A program made the translations under genes and the position numbers. From NCBI RefSeq assembly GCF_023053635.1, contig NC_086172.1, forward strand, positions 20,489,501 to 20,553,500: a stretch of 64,000 bases of DNA. The letters are read 5' to 3'. Each line of letters opens with the position of its first letter. Within the stretch, counting starts at the first letter, position 1. The stretch comes from Elgaria multicarinata webbii. Taxonomy: Eukaryota; Chordata; Lepidosauria; Squamata; Anguidae. The notes beneath the pieces are model-generated. The model was given only the letters and a program-made list of their open reading frames with translations. It ran no database searches and had not been told where the DNA came from. This document shows positions 29,476-40,044 of the stretch, piece by piece.

Positions 29476-32346
29476 ATGGATGAAGGCCAATGCACCACAG
29501 TACAGAGAACAGCTCCAACAGTGTCCCAAAATAGTGTCTGCAACAAGGTAGGAACAAAGCCAGACTATAAAACACATGGTCTTCGATGTCTATATACTAA
29601 TGCCCAGAGCATGGGAAACAAACAGAATGAACTTGAACTCTTATTACATGAAGGCAAATATGACTTGATAGGTATAACTGAAACTTGGTGGGATGACTCC
29701 CATGACTGGAATATAGCAATTGAAGGATATAACTTGTTCAAAAAGAACAGAAGAAATAGAAAGGGAGGTGGAGTTGCACTATATGTTAAAAATACCTATC
29801 CCTGCACAGAAATACAGGCGGATGAGACTGGGAGCCCCGTCGAGAGCGTCTGGATTAAAATAAATGGGGCTAGGAATAAAAAGAATATGATAATCGGAGT
29901 CTACTACCGACCACCCAATCAAGGAGAAGACGAGGATGAAACTTTTGAGAAACAAATTGCCAGTGTTTCAAGGAAGTGTGATGTAGTAGTGATGGGGGAC
30001 TTCAATTACCCTGATATCTGTTGGGAGACCATTACTGCCAAAAGCAGCCCTTCCAAGAAATTCCTGACATGTGTGGGTGATAACTTTCTCCTACAGAAAG
30101 TGGAGGAAGGAACTAGAGGGTCGGCAATCCTTGACTTGTTATTGACCAATAGGGATGACTTAGTGGATAAAGTGGCAGTTACGGGAACTCTGGGGGAAAG
30201 TGATCACGTCATACTTGAATTCTTGATTATGAAGGAGACAAAAGTCGAGCATAGCCATACACGTACTCTGGATTTTAGGAAAGCTGATTTTAATAAACTC
30301 AGAACTATAATAAGTAAGGTCCCGTGGCAAGGGAGCCTAATGAGAAAAGGAGTGCAGGATGGGTGGGAGTATTTAAAAAATGAAATTTTAAAGGCACAGT
30401 TACAAACAATTCCAACAAGGAGAAAAGATAGAAGACAACAGAAGAAACCAATGTGGCTCCACAAAAAGCTTAGAGATGACCTGAAAACAAAAAGGGATAC
30501 ATATAGGAAGTGGAAGGAAGGCCAGGCTACAAAAGAAGAGTACAGACAAGTGGCGCAGAAGTGCCGAAATGGCGTCAGGAAGGCTAAAGCTGTGAATGAG
30601 CTGAGATTAGCGAGGGATGCTAAAAGCAATAAAAAGGCTTTCTTCAGATACATGAGTAGTAAAAGACAGAGGAAAGAAATGGTGGTTCAACTGCTTAATG
30701 AGGATGGCAAATTGATAACAGACGACAAAGAAAAGGCTGAAATGCTCAATTCCTACTTTGCCTCAGTCTTCTCCCAAAAGCGGGTCTATGACCCCCCTGG
30801 AAAAAGTGAAGCAGAAGTTGAGGGGGCAGGATTGCAGTTTGAGATTGATAAACAAATGGTCAAAGAACACCTAATTTCCTTGAATGAGTTTAAATCTCCA
30901 GGGCCCGATGAACTGCATCCAAGAGTAATGAAGGAGCTAGCAGAAGAACTCTCAGAACCTTTGTCTATTATCTTTGCAAAATCATGGAAGACGGGTGAGG
31001 TGCCGGACGACTGGAGGAGGGCTAACGTTGTCCCTATCTTCAAAAAGGGCAAAAAGGAGGAACCTGGGAACTACAGACCAGTCAGTCTGACATCCATCCC
31101 TGGGAAAATTCTGGAGCAGATTATAAAGAAGTCGATCTGTAAACACCTTGAAATCAATGCAGTGATTACTAGAAGCCAACATGGATTTGTCAGGAACAAA
31201 TCCTGTCAGACTAATTTGATCTCATTTTTTGATAGGATAACCTCCCTTGTGGACTGTGGGAATGCTGTGGATGTCATATATCTTGACTTCAGCAAAGCTT
31301 TTGACAAAGTACCACATGACATTCTGATTAACAAACTAGCTAAAAGTGGGCTAGATGGAACAACTATTAGGTGGATCCACAGCTGGCTACAGAATCGGAC
31401 TCAAAGAGTACTTATCAATGGAACCTTCTCAAACTGGGGAGAGGCAACGAGTGGGGTGCCGCAGGGCTCAGTCCTGGGCCCAGTGCTCTTCAACATTTTT
31501 ATTAATGATTTGGACGAGGAGGTGCAGGGAACGCTGATCAAATTTGCAGATGACACCAAATTGGGTGGGATAGCTAATACCCTGGAAGACAGAAACAAAC
31601 TTCAAAGTGATCTTGATAGGCTGGAGTGCTGGGCTGAAAACAACAGAATGAAATTTAATAGGGATAAATGCCAAGTTCTACATTTAGGGAATAGAAACCA
31701 AATGCACAGTTACAAGATGGGGGACACTTGGCTCAGCAATACTACAAACGAGAAGGATCTTGGAATTGTTGTAGATCACAAGCTGAATAGGAGCCAACAG
31801 TGTGATATGGCTGCAAGAAAGGCAAATGCTATTTTGGGCTGCATTAATAGAAGTATAGCTTCCAAATCACGTGAGGTACTGGTTCCTCTCTATTCGGCCC
31901 TGGTTAGGCCTCATCTAGAGTATTGCGTCCAGTTCTGGGCTCCACAATTCAAGAAGGACGCAGACAAGCTGGAGCGTGTTCAGAGGAGGGCAACCAGGAT
32001 GATCAGAGGTCTAGAAACAAAGCCCTATGAAGAGAGACTGAAAGAACTGGGCATGTTTAGCCTGGAGAAGAGAAGATTGAGGGGAGACATGATAGCACTC
32101 TTCAAATACTTAAAAGGTTGTCACACAGAGGAGGGCCAGGATCTCTTCTCCATCCTCCCAGAGTGCAGGACACGGAATAACGGGCTCAAGTTAAAGGAAG
32201 CCAGATTCCGGCTGGACATCAGGAAAAACTTCCTAACTGTTAGAGCAGTGCAACGGTGGAATCAGTTACCTAGGGAAGTTGTGGGCTCTCCCACACTAGA
32301 GGCTTTCAAGAGGCAGCTGGACAACCATCTGTCAGGGATGCTTTAG
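29476..32346 (+). CDS. CR1 ORF2: endonuclease-reverse transcriptase
   Basis: The open frame runs without a stop from a GTG at 29449. The first ATG is 29476, giving 956 residues. Positions here are counted from 29449. An AP-like endonuclease comes first: TNAQS, ITETWW, VYYRPP, MGDFNYPDICW and ESDH (Asp252-His253). The reverse transcriptase then shows NYRPVSLTS, YLDFSKAFDKVPH, SGVPQGSVLGP (from Ser668) and FADD (Phe699-Asp702). The conserved C-terminal part follows: [21 protein letters not shown] and [26 protein letters not shown]. The enzyme nicks DNA and copies its own RNA at the nick in the nucleus. All the main catalytic motifs are present and the length fits the CR1 norm. It lies in the inferred SPAG16 intron in the sense orientation. 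It could be translation-competent, but without the 5' end and promoter it cannot be a complete autonomous element. Confidence 0.95.
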   Translation: MDEGQCTTVQRTAPTVSQNSVCNKVGTKPDYKTHGLRCLYTNAQSMGNKQNELELLLHEGKYDLIGITETWWDDSHDWNIAIEGYNLFKKNRRNRKGGGVALYVKNTYPCTEIQADETGSPVESVWIKINGARNKKNMIIGVYYRPPNQGEDEDETFEKQIASVSRKCDVVVMGDFNYPDICWETITAKSSPSKKFLTCVGDNFLLQKVEEGTRGSAILDLLLTNRDDLVDKVAVTGTLGESDHVILEFLIMKETKVEHSHTRTLDFRKADFNKLRTIISKVPWQGSLMRKGVQDGWEYLKNEILKAQLQTIPTRRKDRRQQKKPMWLHKKLRDDLKTKRDTYRKWKEGQATKEEYRQVAQKCRNGVRKAKAVNELRLARDAKSNKKAFFRYMSSKRQRKEMVVQLLNEDGKLITDDKEKAEMLNSYFASVFSQKRVYDPPGKSEAEVEGAGLQFEIDKQMVKEHLISLNEFKSPGPDELHPRVMKELAEELSEPLSIIFAKSWKTGEVPDDWRRANVVPIFKKGKKEEPGNYRPVSLTSIPGKILEQIIKKSICKHLEINAVITRSQHGFVRNKSCQTNLISFFDRITSLVDCGNAVDVIYLDFSKAFDKVPHDILINKLAKSGLDGTTIRWIHSWLQNRTQRVLINGTFSNWGEATSGVPQGSVLGPVLFNIFINDLDEEVQGTLIKFADDTKLGGIANTLEDRNKLQSDLDRLECWAENNRMKFNRDKCQVLHLGNRNQMHSYKMGDTWLSNTTNEKDLGIVVDHKLNRSQQCDMAARKANAILGCINRSIASKSREVLVPLYSALVRPHLEYCVQFWAPQFKKDADKLERVQRRATRMIRGLETKPYEERLKELGMFSLEKRRLRGDMIALFKYLKGCHTEEGQDLFSILPECRTRNNGLKLKEARFRLDIRKNFLTVRAVQRWNQLPREVVGSPTLEAFKRQLDNHLSGML

Positions 32347-32429
32347 GGTGGATTCCTGCATTGAGCAGGGGGTTGGACTCAATGGCCTTGTAGGCCCCTT
32401 CCAACTCTGCTATTCTATGATTCTATGAA

Positions 32430-33435
32430 TAAGATTGCGTTTCATTGTGTACAGGATGGTAACTGTCTTCAGAAATGTATTTTCTGGAAAGATGTCAACT
32501 ACAGCTGCTTGGTCAATGCTAAGAATATGAAGAATTAATATTGCAAAAATAATAGCTAATCGTTTCTGAGAGGTTCTCGTGGCTTGAGACTGGGAGTGGA
32601 GCTGGGGTTTTATGACAAATGTAGGCCCTGTTCTTTCCACCAGTGGTAATTTAGCTTTCTCAACCCAGTAAATTAATCTTGTCAACTTTTGTGTTCTGAA
32701 GGAATCTGTCATGCAGTAACAAATTCAATTAAACTGCTTCAATATACCAGCATGATTTAAGTTTTAGTGAACCGTTCTCATTAGGAGGAGGATTGCATAC
32801 TGTATTTACCAAAATAGTTCCATTATTGTAACTTACTTGACATCCAATACATACCTGGCATTCTTCAGAGACAGGGAAAATATAATTCTCTGTTTGCAAA
32901 AATCTTTAAGTTATTTTGGTACTGATTCCAACTTATTCCACATTAGTACAGTTTCATGAACAAGATTGATGGAAGACAATGGGACTTAATTAATTGTCCT
33001 GTGAGGTTGTGGCTACTGTCAAACTTATAAAAGTAGTCTCATAGTAGTGGTTTCGTTTCTTGGGATAGTCTGGTGTCAATGGGGAAATGGTTGAGAGGTT
33101 ATCTCTAGAAATTCAAAGTGAACATTGAATAGGTAAACATTGCCTACTAAATACAATATAATTAAAACCATAAGGCCTGAATTGTACCTTATGGCTATTG
33201 GATTTTAAAATGTGCTTTTCTTGGCAAAATGTTTGATTTTGAGTGAAATATCTGACCCAGCCCCAAAGGTTGCAATCCTATCTTCAGCCAGAGGCAGGCT
33301 GAGGGGCCATAGGAAGCTGCATAACTGCTGTTCTGCCAGTTAAACGAGATGCTGCCACTAGCCTGCCCCCCTTAGACCCACAAATCCCAGGGGATTTGCC
33401 CCCATCACCATTGTCTCCTTTGGAAACCACTCTAC
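32430..33435. other. Unassigned intronic DNA
   Basis: Nothing recognised. GGTTGCAATCCTATCTTCAG near 33269 faintly resembles the GTGCAATCCTATG MITE end. Confidence 0.35.
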
Positions 33436-33439
33436 ATAC

Positions 33440-34435
33440 ATAAAAGCTTTAGCCTTTTATGTATCACGGACAGCTCTTTTTCATAAGACCCAGTGTCTTT
33501 TTGTCTGCTACGGCGGCCAACAGAAGGGACTTCAGATCTCAATACAGAGACTCCAATCTTGGATCGTGCAAACGATCAAGTTGGCAGATGACATTGCTGG
33601 CATCCCTTTGATGGGACAAATCCGGGCTCACTCGACCAGAGGAGTTGCTTCCTCTTCAGCCTTCAAGAGAGGAGTTTCGTTTCCAGATCTATGTAAGGCA
33701 GCTACATGGTCAACTCCCTTGATGTTTGCCAAGCATTATCGTCTGGACCTCCGAGCCCAATGGGACTGCAAATTTGGACGAGCAGTCCTTTCGTCCATCT
33801 TGTAAAGGCCTAGCTTGACACCACCCTTCCACTGGTAAGTCAGCTTGTTATTCACCCATAATGTCTGATGCACAGAGACCACAAAGAAGAAAGACAGGTT
33901 GCTTACCTTTAACTGTAGTTCTTCGAGTGGTCATCTGTGCATTCACACAATCCAAACTGTGGTGTCAAACTCGGATAGCGTAGTGGAATTTTCCTCAGTA
34001 GGGACTGTACAGGCAGTCTCAAGGAACTGAGGATATGGGCGGAACCCAGGGACATGCACACTGGATGTTGGGGGAGGAATTCCCACCAAAACTGTTCTCA
34101 GCTTATAGAAGTTTCCAGAGTTAGGCTCCATGCAGGCACAGAGCCCATAATGTGTGAATGCACAGATGACCACTTGAAGAGCCAGTGTAGTGTAGTGGCT
34201 AGGGTGTTGGACTGGGAGTTGGGAGATCCGGGTTCTAGTCCCCACTTGCCCATGGAAACCCACTGGGTGATGTTGGGCCAGTCACAGACTCTCAGCCCAA
34301 CCTACCTCACAGGGTTGTTGTTGTGAGGATAACATGGAGGGGAGGGGGATTATTGAGTTCCTTGCAGGAAAAAAGGCGGGATATAAATGCAATAATAATA
34401 ACCTACAGTTACCGGTAAGCAACCTGTCTCTTCCA
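33440..34435 (+). mobile_element. DIRS-like retroelement fossil with terminal repeats
   Basis: A 79-residue frame (33566-33805) encodes the end of a tyrosine recombinase. It has AHSTRGVASSSAFKRGVSF, with the His-x-x-Arg pair, and FAKHYRLD, with the Tyr nucleophile. This is as in DIRS-type elements. Downstream, a segment at about 33889-33951 is the reverse complement of one at 34149-34178 plus 34401-34435, forming inverted repeats of the type found in DIRS ends. A Sauria SINE splits the right repeat. Only the 3' part of the element is present and it is broken and old. Confidence 0.72.
34179..34400 (+). mobile_element. Sauria SINE (tRNA-derived, Bov-B-like tail)
   Basis: The head GTGTAGTGTAGTGGCTAGGG and GGGTTCTAGTCCCC are the A and B boxes of a tRNA-related pol III promoter. 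The body contains GGAAACCCACTGGGTGA, GGGCCAGTCACAGACTCTCA and CCTACCTCACAGGGTTGTTG. It ends GGCGGGATATAAATGC plus (AAT)n, like Bov-B LINE tails. It is close to full length and inserted into the terminal repeat of the DIRS-like fossil. Sauria SINEs are restricted to squamates, which supports the host assignment. Confidence 0.9.
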
Positions 34436-35394
34436 ATTGTGCAAGTTTTTAGTTATGCTGTAGTCATGTATGAAGGGCCTGCTCTCTTTTATAACTTGCT
34501 TAAGGTTGCTCAAGAATCTCAATTATGTAGGTACATAATTGTACTGCCATTAGTAGAACATAAAGTAATTGAACTTGGTAACATAGAAGGTTTCACAGTT
34601 GGACAGGTTCTTATTTAGAAGACCTAGATAAGAACTAGAAGGCCTCTGTTGAATATTAGAATGATGTCAGTTGGTACCAATAGTAGACACATGTAGGTTA
34701 TATGTCCTTTACCCTTCTTTATGTATTTCATCAAAGCATCTTTTTATACACATGGGAATGAACATCTTTTAAGTAGATTCTTACATTATAATAATTTCAT
34801 AGGTCATTTTGGAGCTGTTAATTTGAAAACGTTTTTAATCAGCAGTGAAATCCCAATTTGTCCTCACTTCCCTCAACACGAAAATCTCTTTTTGGAGGAA
34901 AGGATGGAGTGAATTTACATTATAATGAGCAAATTATTCAGAGCAAGTAGATCACTGTTGACATAAAGGGTAATGGAAAAGAGACATTCCCATTTTGAGC
35001 CCTTTCATTTCCTTTCTCTGCCTCATATAGTCGCTTTCCTCCAATTGAACAAATATGTTACTTGCTTTATTCAGTTGACAGTTGCAAAAAACATTGTAAC
35101 TTGGCTAGTACTGAATGCGTATAAGAAGAGCAGTTCCCTATCACTGCCGACAGACACACACAGAGAGGCAAGAAAATCTTTCACTGAATATGCTTGCTAC
35201 TCAGTTCTTAATTTCTTAGAATACCATTGCACCATCTAGCTATGCCTTTATGCTCTGCTTCTGTATTTGACTTTAACTGAGAAATATTGTTTCGTACAGA
35301 AAGAGGTGAACCAAATGATCACCAGATTAGAGCACTTTCCAAGGAAAGTCTGCAATGTCTGGGGCTTTCTTGTTTATTAAAAAAAAAGATTAAG
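34436..35394. other. Unassigned intronic DNA
   Basis: Nothing recognised. Confidence 0.35.
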
Positions 35395-35790
35395 TGGGAA
35401 CTTGATAGCAGTTTATAAAATCATAATTAATCTAAAGGAAATAGCTAAAGAAATTGTTCCTACGTCCTTCATCATACTAGAACACAGGATCACCGAATAA
35501 AACTGTTCTGCAGTAGATTTAGGACTGATTAAATAAATAAATAAAGCATTTCTTCACATGGTGTATTAATATGTAGAATTTGCTGCCACAAGAGGGCATT
35601 GGACAAATCCACGGATGTGAGATCTTTCCATGGCTGTTAGCCATGACAACTGTGTAGCTAAACGTGATAGCTCGGTGTTCAGGCGCAGTGCCTGTCTGAA
35701 TATCAGATGGTGGGGGGCATATCATTGTGGGAGGGCTGTTACCTTCATACGAATGTTGTGTGCTTTTTAGAAACAGGAAGCCTTAGATAG
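35395..35790 (+). mobile_element. CR1-type LINE 3' region, older group
   Basis: It contains AACACAGGATCACCGAATAA, GAATTTGCTGCCACAAGAGG and CCATGGCTGTTAGCCATGAC, as in CR1 3' ends whose terminus is TCTTATGTTCTTATG. It is the same group as the split copy at 10560-11225. The terminus itself is missing. Confidence 0.55.
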
Positions 35791-36087
35791 AACCTTAGTC
35801 TTTACATGATTATTTATTTAATTAATTGGCACGTTTGAATAGTGTGGCAACCCTACCTGTGGCCATATAAAAATTCTTAATACTGTTTACCAAGGAAGCC
35901 CACTACTAAAAACTGTGCAAAACAAAGGTGAACATTTGTTTGCTTTTCCTTTTAATCTTCTTCATTTGATATTTCAATATTTAATTTTATATATTTTTTG
36001 CAGAATTTAGGAGTGGGGGGCGGTTGGGTAAGGGTGTGATGAGAGAAGACAGGCATGGATGAAGGTTGGTAGACGCAGAATAATAAT

Positions 36088-36321
36088 AAAGGAAGCCAGA
36101 TTCCAGCTGGACATCAGGAAAAACTTCCTGACTGTTAGAGCAGTACGACGATGGAACCAGTGACCTAAGGAGGTTGTGGGCTCTCCCACACTAGAGGCCT
36201 TCAAGAGGCAGCTGGACAAGCATCTGTCAGGGATGCTTTAGGGTGGATTCCTGCATTGAGCAGGGGTCGGACTCGATGGCCTTGTAGGCCCCTTCCAACC
36301 CTGCTATTCTATAATTCTATG
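36088..36321 (+). mobile_element. CR1 LINE 3' end fragment
   Basis: It matches the last 340 bp of the CR1 at 29.2-32.4 kb, from AAGGAAGCCAGATTCCAGCT to ATTCTATAATTCTATG. It carries the last ~45 ORF2 codons with a stop (CCAGTGACC instead of CCAGTTACC shifts WNQ-L to WNQ-stop). Confidence 0.92.
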
Positions 36322-37998
36322 TTTGGATGGCATTAATGCAGAAGGGAGGCATATGCTTCTAATTTTGAATGCAGGGGGGGGGGACTGATGTACACGTGGA
36401 GCTCCCCTGCTTTGAATGGAGATACGTATCCATAATATTTGCACTTATGGCAGAATAGTCAAAACCATATACTTGCTAAGAGAGAAAAACCTCTAGCATT
36501 TTCTAGTTTGAAAGAGTATAGAACATACATATTTGAGCTTATGAAATTTTATTCAACTATGTTGATGTATTATTAATTATATATGCAAAAATTTGACTCC
36601 AGGCTTCTATTAATGTTATAGATTTAACCTGAGATCTTTGGTAAGCTCTTAGCTTGACAAGAAATGTAACTCCCATACTTTTGTAACTATTGCTGTTTTG
36701 ACCATGCTTGCAGCTATGAATAGATTTAATACTGATTCTTTCAATTTTTGAGATACTACATGTGCAAAAGTTAGCAGACATATAAATGGATCTAATGCTG
36801 ATAATATGCTTAATCGTTCTAATAGAATTTCAGTTACCATTTCTTTTTCATTTCAATGGAAGGACCCAAACCATGCCTGCCCTGTGTACGCAGATTGTGT
36901 TAAACCTAACTGCAAAACAAAGTGACCCAAGATTATGGAAATCATCCAGCCACAGTTAAACATGTTGAGGTCCCATTGATTTCAGCAGGAGAGTTAAATA
37001 TGGCCTAACACTTTCCCAGTGAACCTAATGGAGATTACAAGTGTTTAAATACCCTTTGTATTACAGAAGCAATGCTTATTACAGAAGCATTGAGATTTCA
37101 AAAGCACAGGACTTCTTAAACAAATACCTCATGAAAAAGTGCACGTATGCAGAATTTAGTCTCTTGCACTATAAAAGCTAACCCATAATCCTCTAGAAGG
37201 CAATGAAACTTTTAATTAAAAAATTCAGTACAATGTTACAAAAATGTTAGTTGATTCTTATTTCTCAAGGTTAAATGCAATCGTCCAAAGCTCTACTAAG
37301 AAAGGTTAAAAACCAGAAAGGTGAAAGCATTTGATTTGTTATTGTTTTGCCAAGCTTTAAGGCTATCAACCCCTTACTAGATATCTCGGGATACCAAGAA
37401 GAAAATAGGCATTTGTCTGCCTCTGAGTGAGTACCTATGGAGTGTGGCTGCAAGTGAAATCCATATGTAATACTTTTGTCAGCAAAGACTTGCTAGAAAA
37501 AAAGCTTATAATAGATTTTCACATCTGCTGCTTTGGACACCCTAATCCATCGTAGAGATCTTTGCTGTGTCAGACTTTGTTCTAGATGAAGTAGCCCAGT
37601 AGTTATAAAAGTGTGTAAATTAGGGCATATTTATCATGCTTAGGCTGGCTTCTCTTACTTGTACAAGTATCCATATCCTTCATCTAAGTATAGAGTGGGC
37701 AAAAATGTTCTGAAACAACTCGTGAAGTTAAGTCTGTTCTTTCTTTCGCAGCAAACATCAACAGCAATTCTCCTCGCCCCTTCCTTGCTTCAGCATTCTG
37801 TTCACTTGCTGAATTCCTTTTTCTGTTCTTAAAGTTGTGCAGTTGAAATTTCCCTTAGAATGATGAAGTTCTGGTATAATATATACAATCTTCCTTTTGA
37901 ATTTTGTACATTCCCAGCCATTTGCTCTTCTAAGGTCACTGCGATGGTCTTGAAAGTGGGGGGCAGGAATGGAAGTTAGACAGGCCTCTCAGATTAAC
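36322..37998. other. Unassigned intronic DNA
   Basis: No exon or repeat recognised. Open frames are short and unconvincing. Confidence 0.4.
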
Positions 37999-38001
37999 AA
38001 A

Positions 38002-38285
38002 GGGCTCATCTACACCAAGCAGTATATCAAAGGCAGGAGCCACACTACTGCTTTATAGCGGTATTGAAGTGCATTGACAACTGTTGGGGCCCATGGACAC
38101 ACCATATACTGTTTTCATACCACTTTCATGGCGTTATATCCTGCTTGGTGTAGATGTGTCATGGTCCTCAACAGTTGTCAGTGCACTTCAATACCACTAT
38201 AAAGCAGTCGTGTGGCTCCTGCCTTTTATATACCACTTTCATTCAGCTTTCATAGTGGGATATCCTGCTTGGCGTAGATGAGCCC
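38002..38285. mobile_element. Palindromic MITE, ATCTACACCAAGCAG family, second copy
   Basis: It begins GGGCTCATCTACACCAAGCA and ends TGCTTGGCGTAGATGAGCCC, a near-perfect inverted repeat. AAA flanks both ends (37999-38001 and 38286-38288), a 3-bp duplication suggesting PIF/Harbinger-type mobilisation. It is 284 bp, with no coding capacity. Confidence 0.85.
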
Positions 38286-38317
38286 AAAGAAGGGAGAACA
38301 GGAGGTGAAAATGCATC

Positions 38318-38400
38318 ATCATCATCATCATCATCATATTTCTTACCCGCCTCTTCAATTGGATCGAGGCGGGGAACAACAGCAAGCACGAAACAAATAG
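38318..38400 (-). mobile_element. (ATC)n plus LINE 3' tail fragment
   Basis: (CAT)n/(ATC)n is followed by TTCTTACCCGCCTCTTCAAT and GATCGAGGCGGGGAACAACA. The same sequence follows the (ATT)n at 61736, so this is the antisense 3' end of a LINE family. Confidence 0.6.
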
Positions 38401-38499
38401 ACGTTTCAGCCACTGAAAGCAAATTCAGTGGTCAAATTCCCTAATGGTACCCAAGTTCACATTCCTTTTTCAAAGATGCAAGAGATAAGAAAATTATAC

Positions 38500-38658
38500 T
38501 ACCATATTTCTTTGATTGTAAGACGCCATCGATTGTAAGACGCACACTAATTTCAGTACCACCAACAGAAAAAAAAACCCTAAGACACACCTGCGATTCT
38601 AAGACGCAGAGATGTTTATATGGGGGGAAGTGTGTCTTAGAATCGAAGAAATAGGGTA
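38500..38658. mobile_element. Short inverted-repeat DNA element, TAAGACGC family
   Basis: The ends are TACCATATTTCTTTGATTG and TAGAATCGAAGAAATAGGGTA, imperfect inverted repeats. TAAGACGC blocks sit in both arms. TA at both ends may be part of the element or a TA duplication. Superfamily not certain. Confidence 0.6.
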
Positions 38659-38781
38659 TTCATTCTGCACTGTAGGCTTAGAGCAGGCTTTAAATGGCAT
38701 AAAATGAAACGGGGCACAACGTAGCTAAAGTGAGACTTGGCTAAGGCCCATCGAAACTATGGCATTAACTTCAGTCAAAAT

Positions 38782-38977
38782 GTGTTGTATACAGAAGCCT
38801 GTATCCAAATGTGTTGTATACAGAAGCCTGTATCCAAATGTGTTGTATACAGAAGCCTGTATCCAAATGTATTGTATACAGAAGCCTGTATCCAAATGTG
38901 TTGTATACAGAAGCCTGTATCCAAATGTGTTGTATACAGAAGCCTGTATCCAAATGTGTTGTATACAGAAGCCTGTG
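38782..38977. repeat. 29-bp minisatellite, seven units
   Basis: Units start at 38782, 38811, 38840, 38869, 38898, 38927 and 38956, all exactly 29 bp apart. The unit is GTGTTGTATACAGAAGCCTG plus TATCCAAAT. Only one base differs among the full units (A at 38871). Because 29 is not a multiple of 3, each frame cycles through the same three phases and stays open. The resulting repetitive peptides are not genes. Confidence 0.97.
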
Positions 38978-38989
38978 CTTGGGTATGTG

Positions 38990-39500
38990 TGAGTGTGTGA
39001 TCATTTCCTCTGAATGGCATCCTGTTATTGGCTTTGGGGACTGTTTGTAAACTAAGGACAGCAGAGCTATTTTGCTCAAAAAATAACACATCACTACTCT
39101 CCGACCTTGAAAAAATTAATTCATCTTCATTGGGCAATTTTTAAAAACTATATACCAGTACACATGAAGGACTCGTAATCACTCTGTGAGTATATTGAAC
39201 TCACTGCTTTACCCCAAATGCGCTTGTAATCCTGACTTGAAATGCAACGATGTCTTTCTTGAAAGGACCACATGTGCTTTGAAATGAATTTATTGATTTT
39301 TGTTTGTACGTGAAGCTCATGATTATTACACTTAATTTCTAAACAGAGTCTCTTAGGTAGGTAATACAAGTATATAACTTGCCAGATGCTAGCTTAACTT
39401 TATCTTGCTTATATAAATGATCTATATAAAATACAAACACACAGTATAGAAACTGGGGTTCCTTATGTTTATAGAAGTATTCCCTGGCCACATTCAGATG
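38990..39500. other. Unassigned intronic DNA
   Basis: Nothing recognised. Confidence 0.35.
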
Positions 39501-39502
39501 CC

Positions 39503-39853
39503 ACTTTATTTATTTATTTATTTAATTTGTATAGCTCCCCATAGCCGAAGCTCTCTGGGCGGTTTACAAAAGTTAAAAACAGTAAACATTAAAAAAGTAT
39601 ACAAAATTTAAAAAACCATCAGACACATAAAAACAACAGTATAAAAACAGTATTCATTTAAAAATAACAGTTCTGGGGTCCGTTAGAAAACAAACTTAAC
39701 GTTGTTAAATGCTGTTAAATGCCTGGGAGAAGAGAAAAGTCTTGACCTGGCGCCTAAAAGATAACAGTGTTGGTGCCAGGCGAGCCTCATCAGGGAGACC
39801 ATTCCACAGTCGGGGGGCCACCACCGAAAAGGCCCCCTCCCTTGTTGCCACGA
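39503..39853 (-). mobile_element. L2-type LINE 3' end
   Basis: The (ATTT)n tail is followed by CATAGCCGAAGCTCTCTGGG, GTCTTGACCTGGCGCCTAAA and GGGGGCCACCACCGAAAAGG. It is collinear with 28005-28485. Confidence 0.72.
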
Positions 39854-40044
39854 TGGGTTAATAAGCTACTCACAGTAACTTATTTTGAAAATATGCTACT
39901 GTTATCCCCAACACGATCAAACAAATTAAGCTACTCTGCATAATCTGAGTTATCTCCCCACCCACTGTCCTGCTGCAGCCCTCACATTTTGACAACATCA
40001 CAGCAGCCGGTTTTAACCTTCCACAATATCCCAACGAGAGGGGA

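Larger units (their letters stand above)
29239..32428 (+). mobile_element. CR1 LINE, 5'-truncated, with uninterrupted ORF2
   Basis: The element keeps the very end of ORF1, all of ORF2 and a short 3' UTR. The 3' UTR ends in the CR1-type repeated octamer (ATTCTATG ATTCTATGA). Full CR1 elements are about 4.5-5 kb, so roughly the first third is missing. Five other 3' pieces of the same subfamily lie in the window (18889, 23186, 36088, 58348, 60058). CR1 spreads by target-primed reverse transcription without target duplications. Confidence 0.95.

Noticed and set aside
33566-33805. Host gene with a DNA-breaking-rejoining enzyme domain
   Set aside because: The recombinase-like frame sits beside DIRS-type terminal repeats and belongs to that fossil element.
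38737-39137. Several repetitive frames on both strands (CIQKPVSK-type and YNTFGYRL-type peptides)
   Set aside because: These are phase-shifted readings of a 29-bp minisatellite whose unit lacks stops. There is no start context or exon structure.
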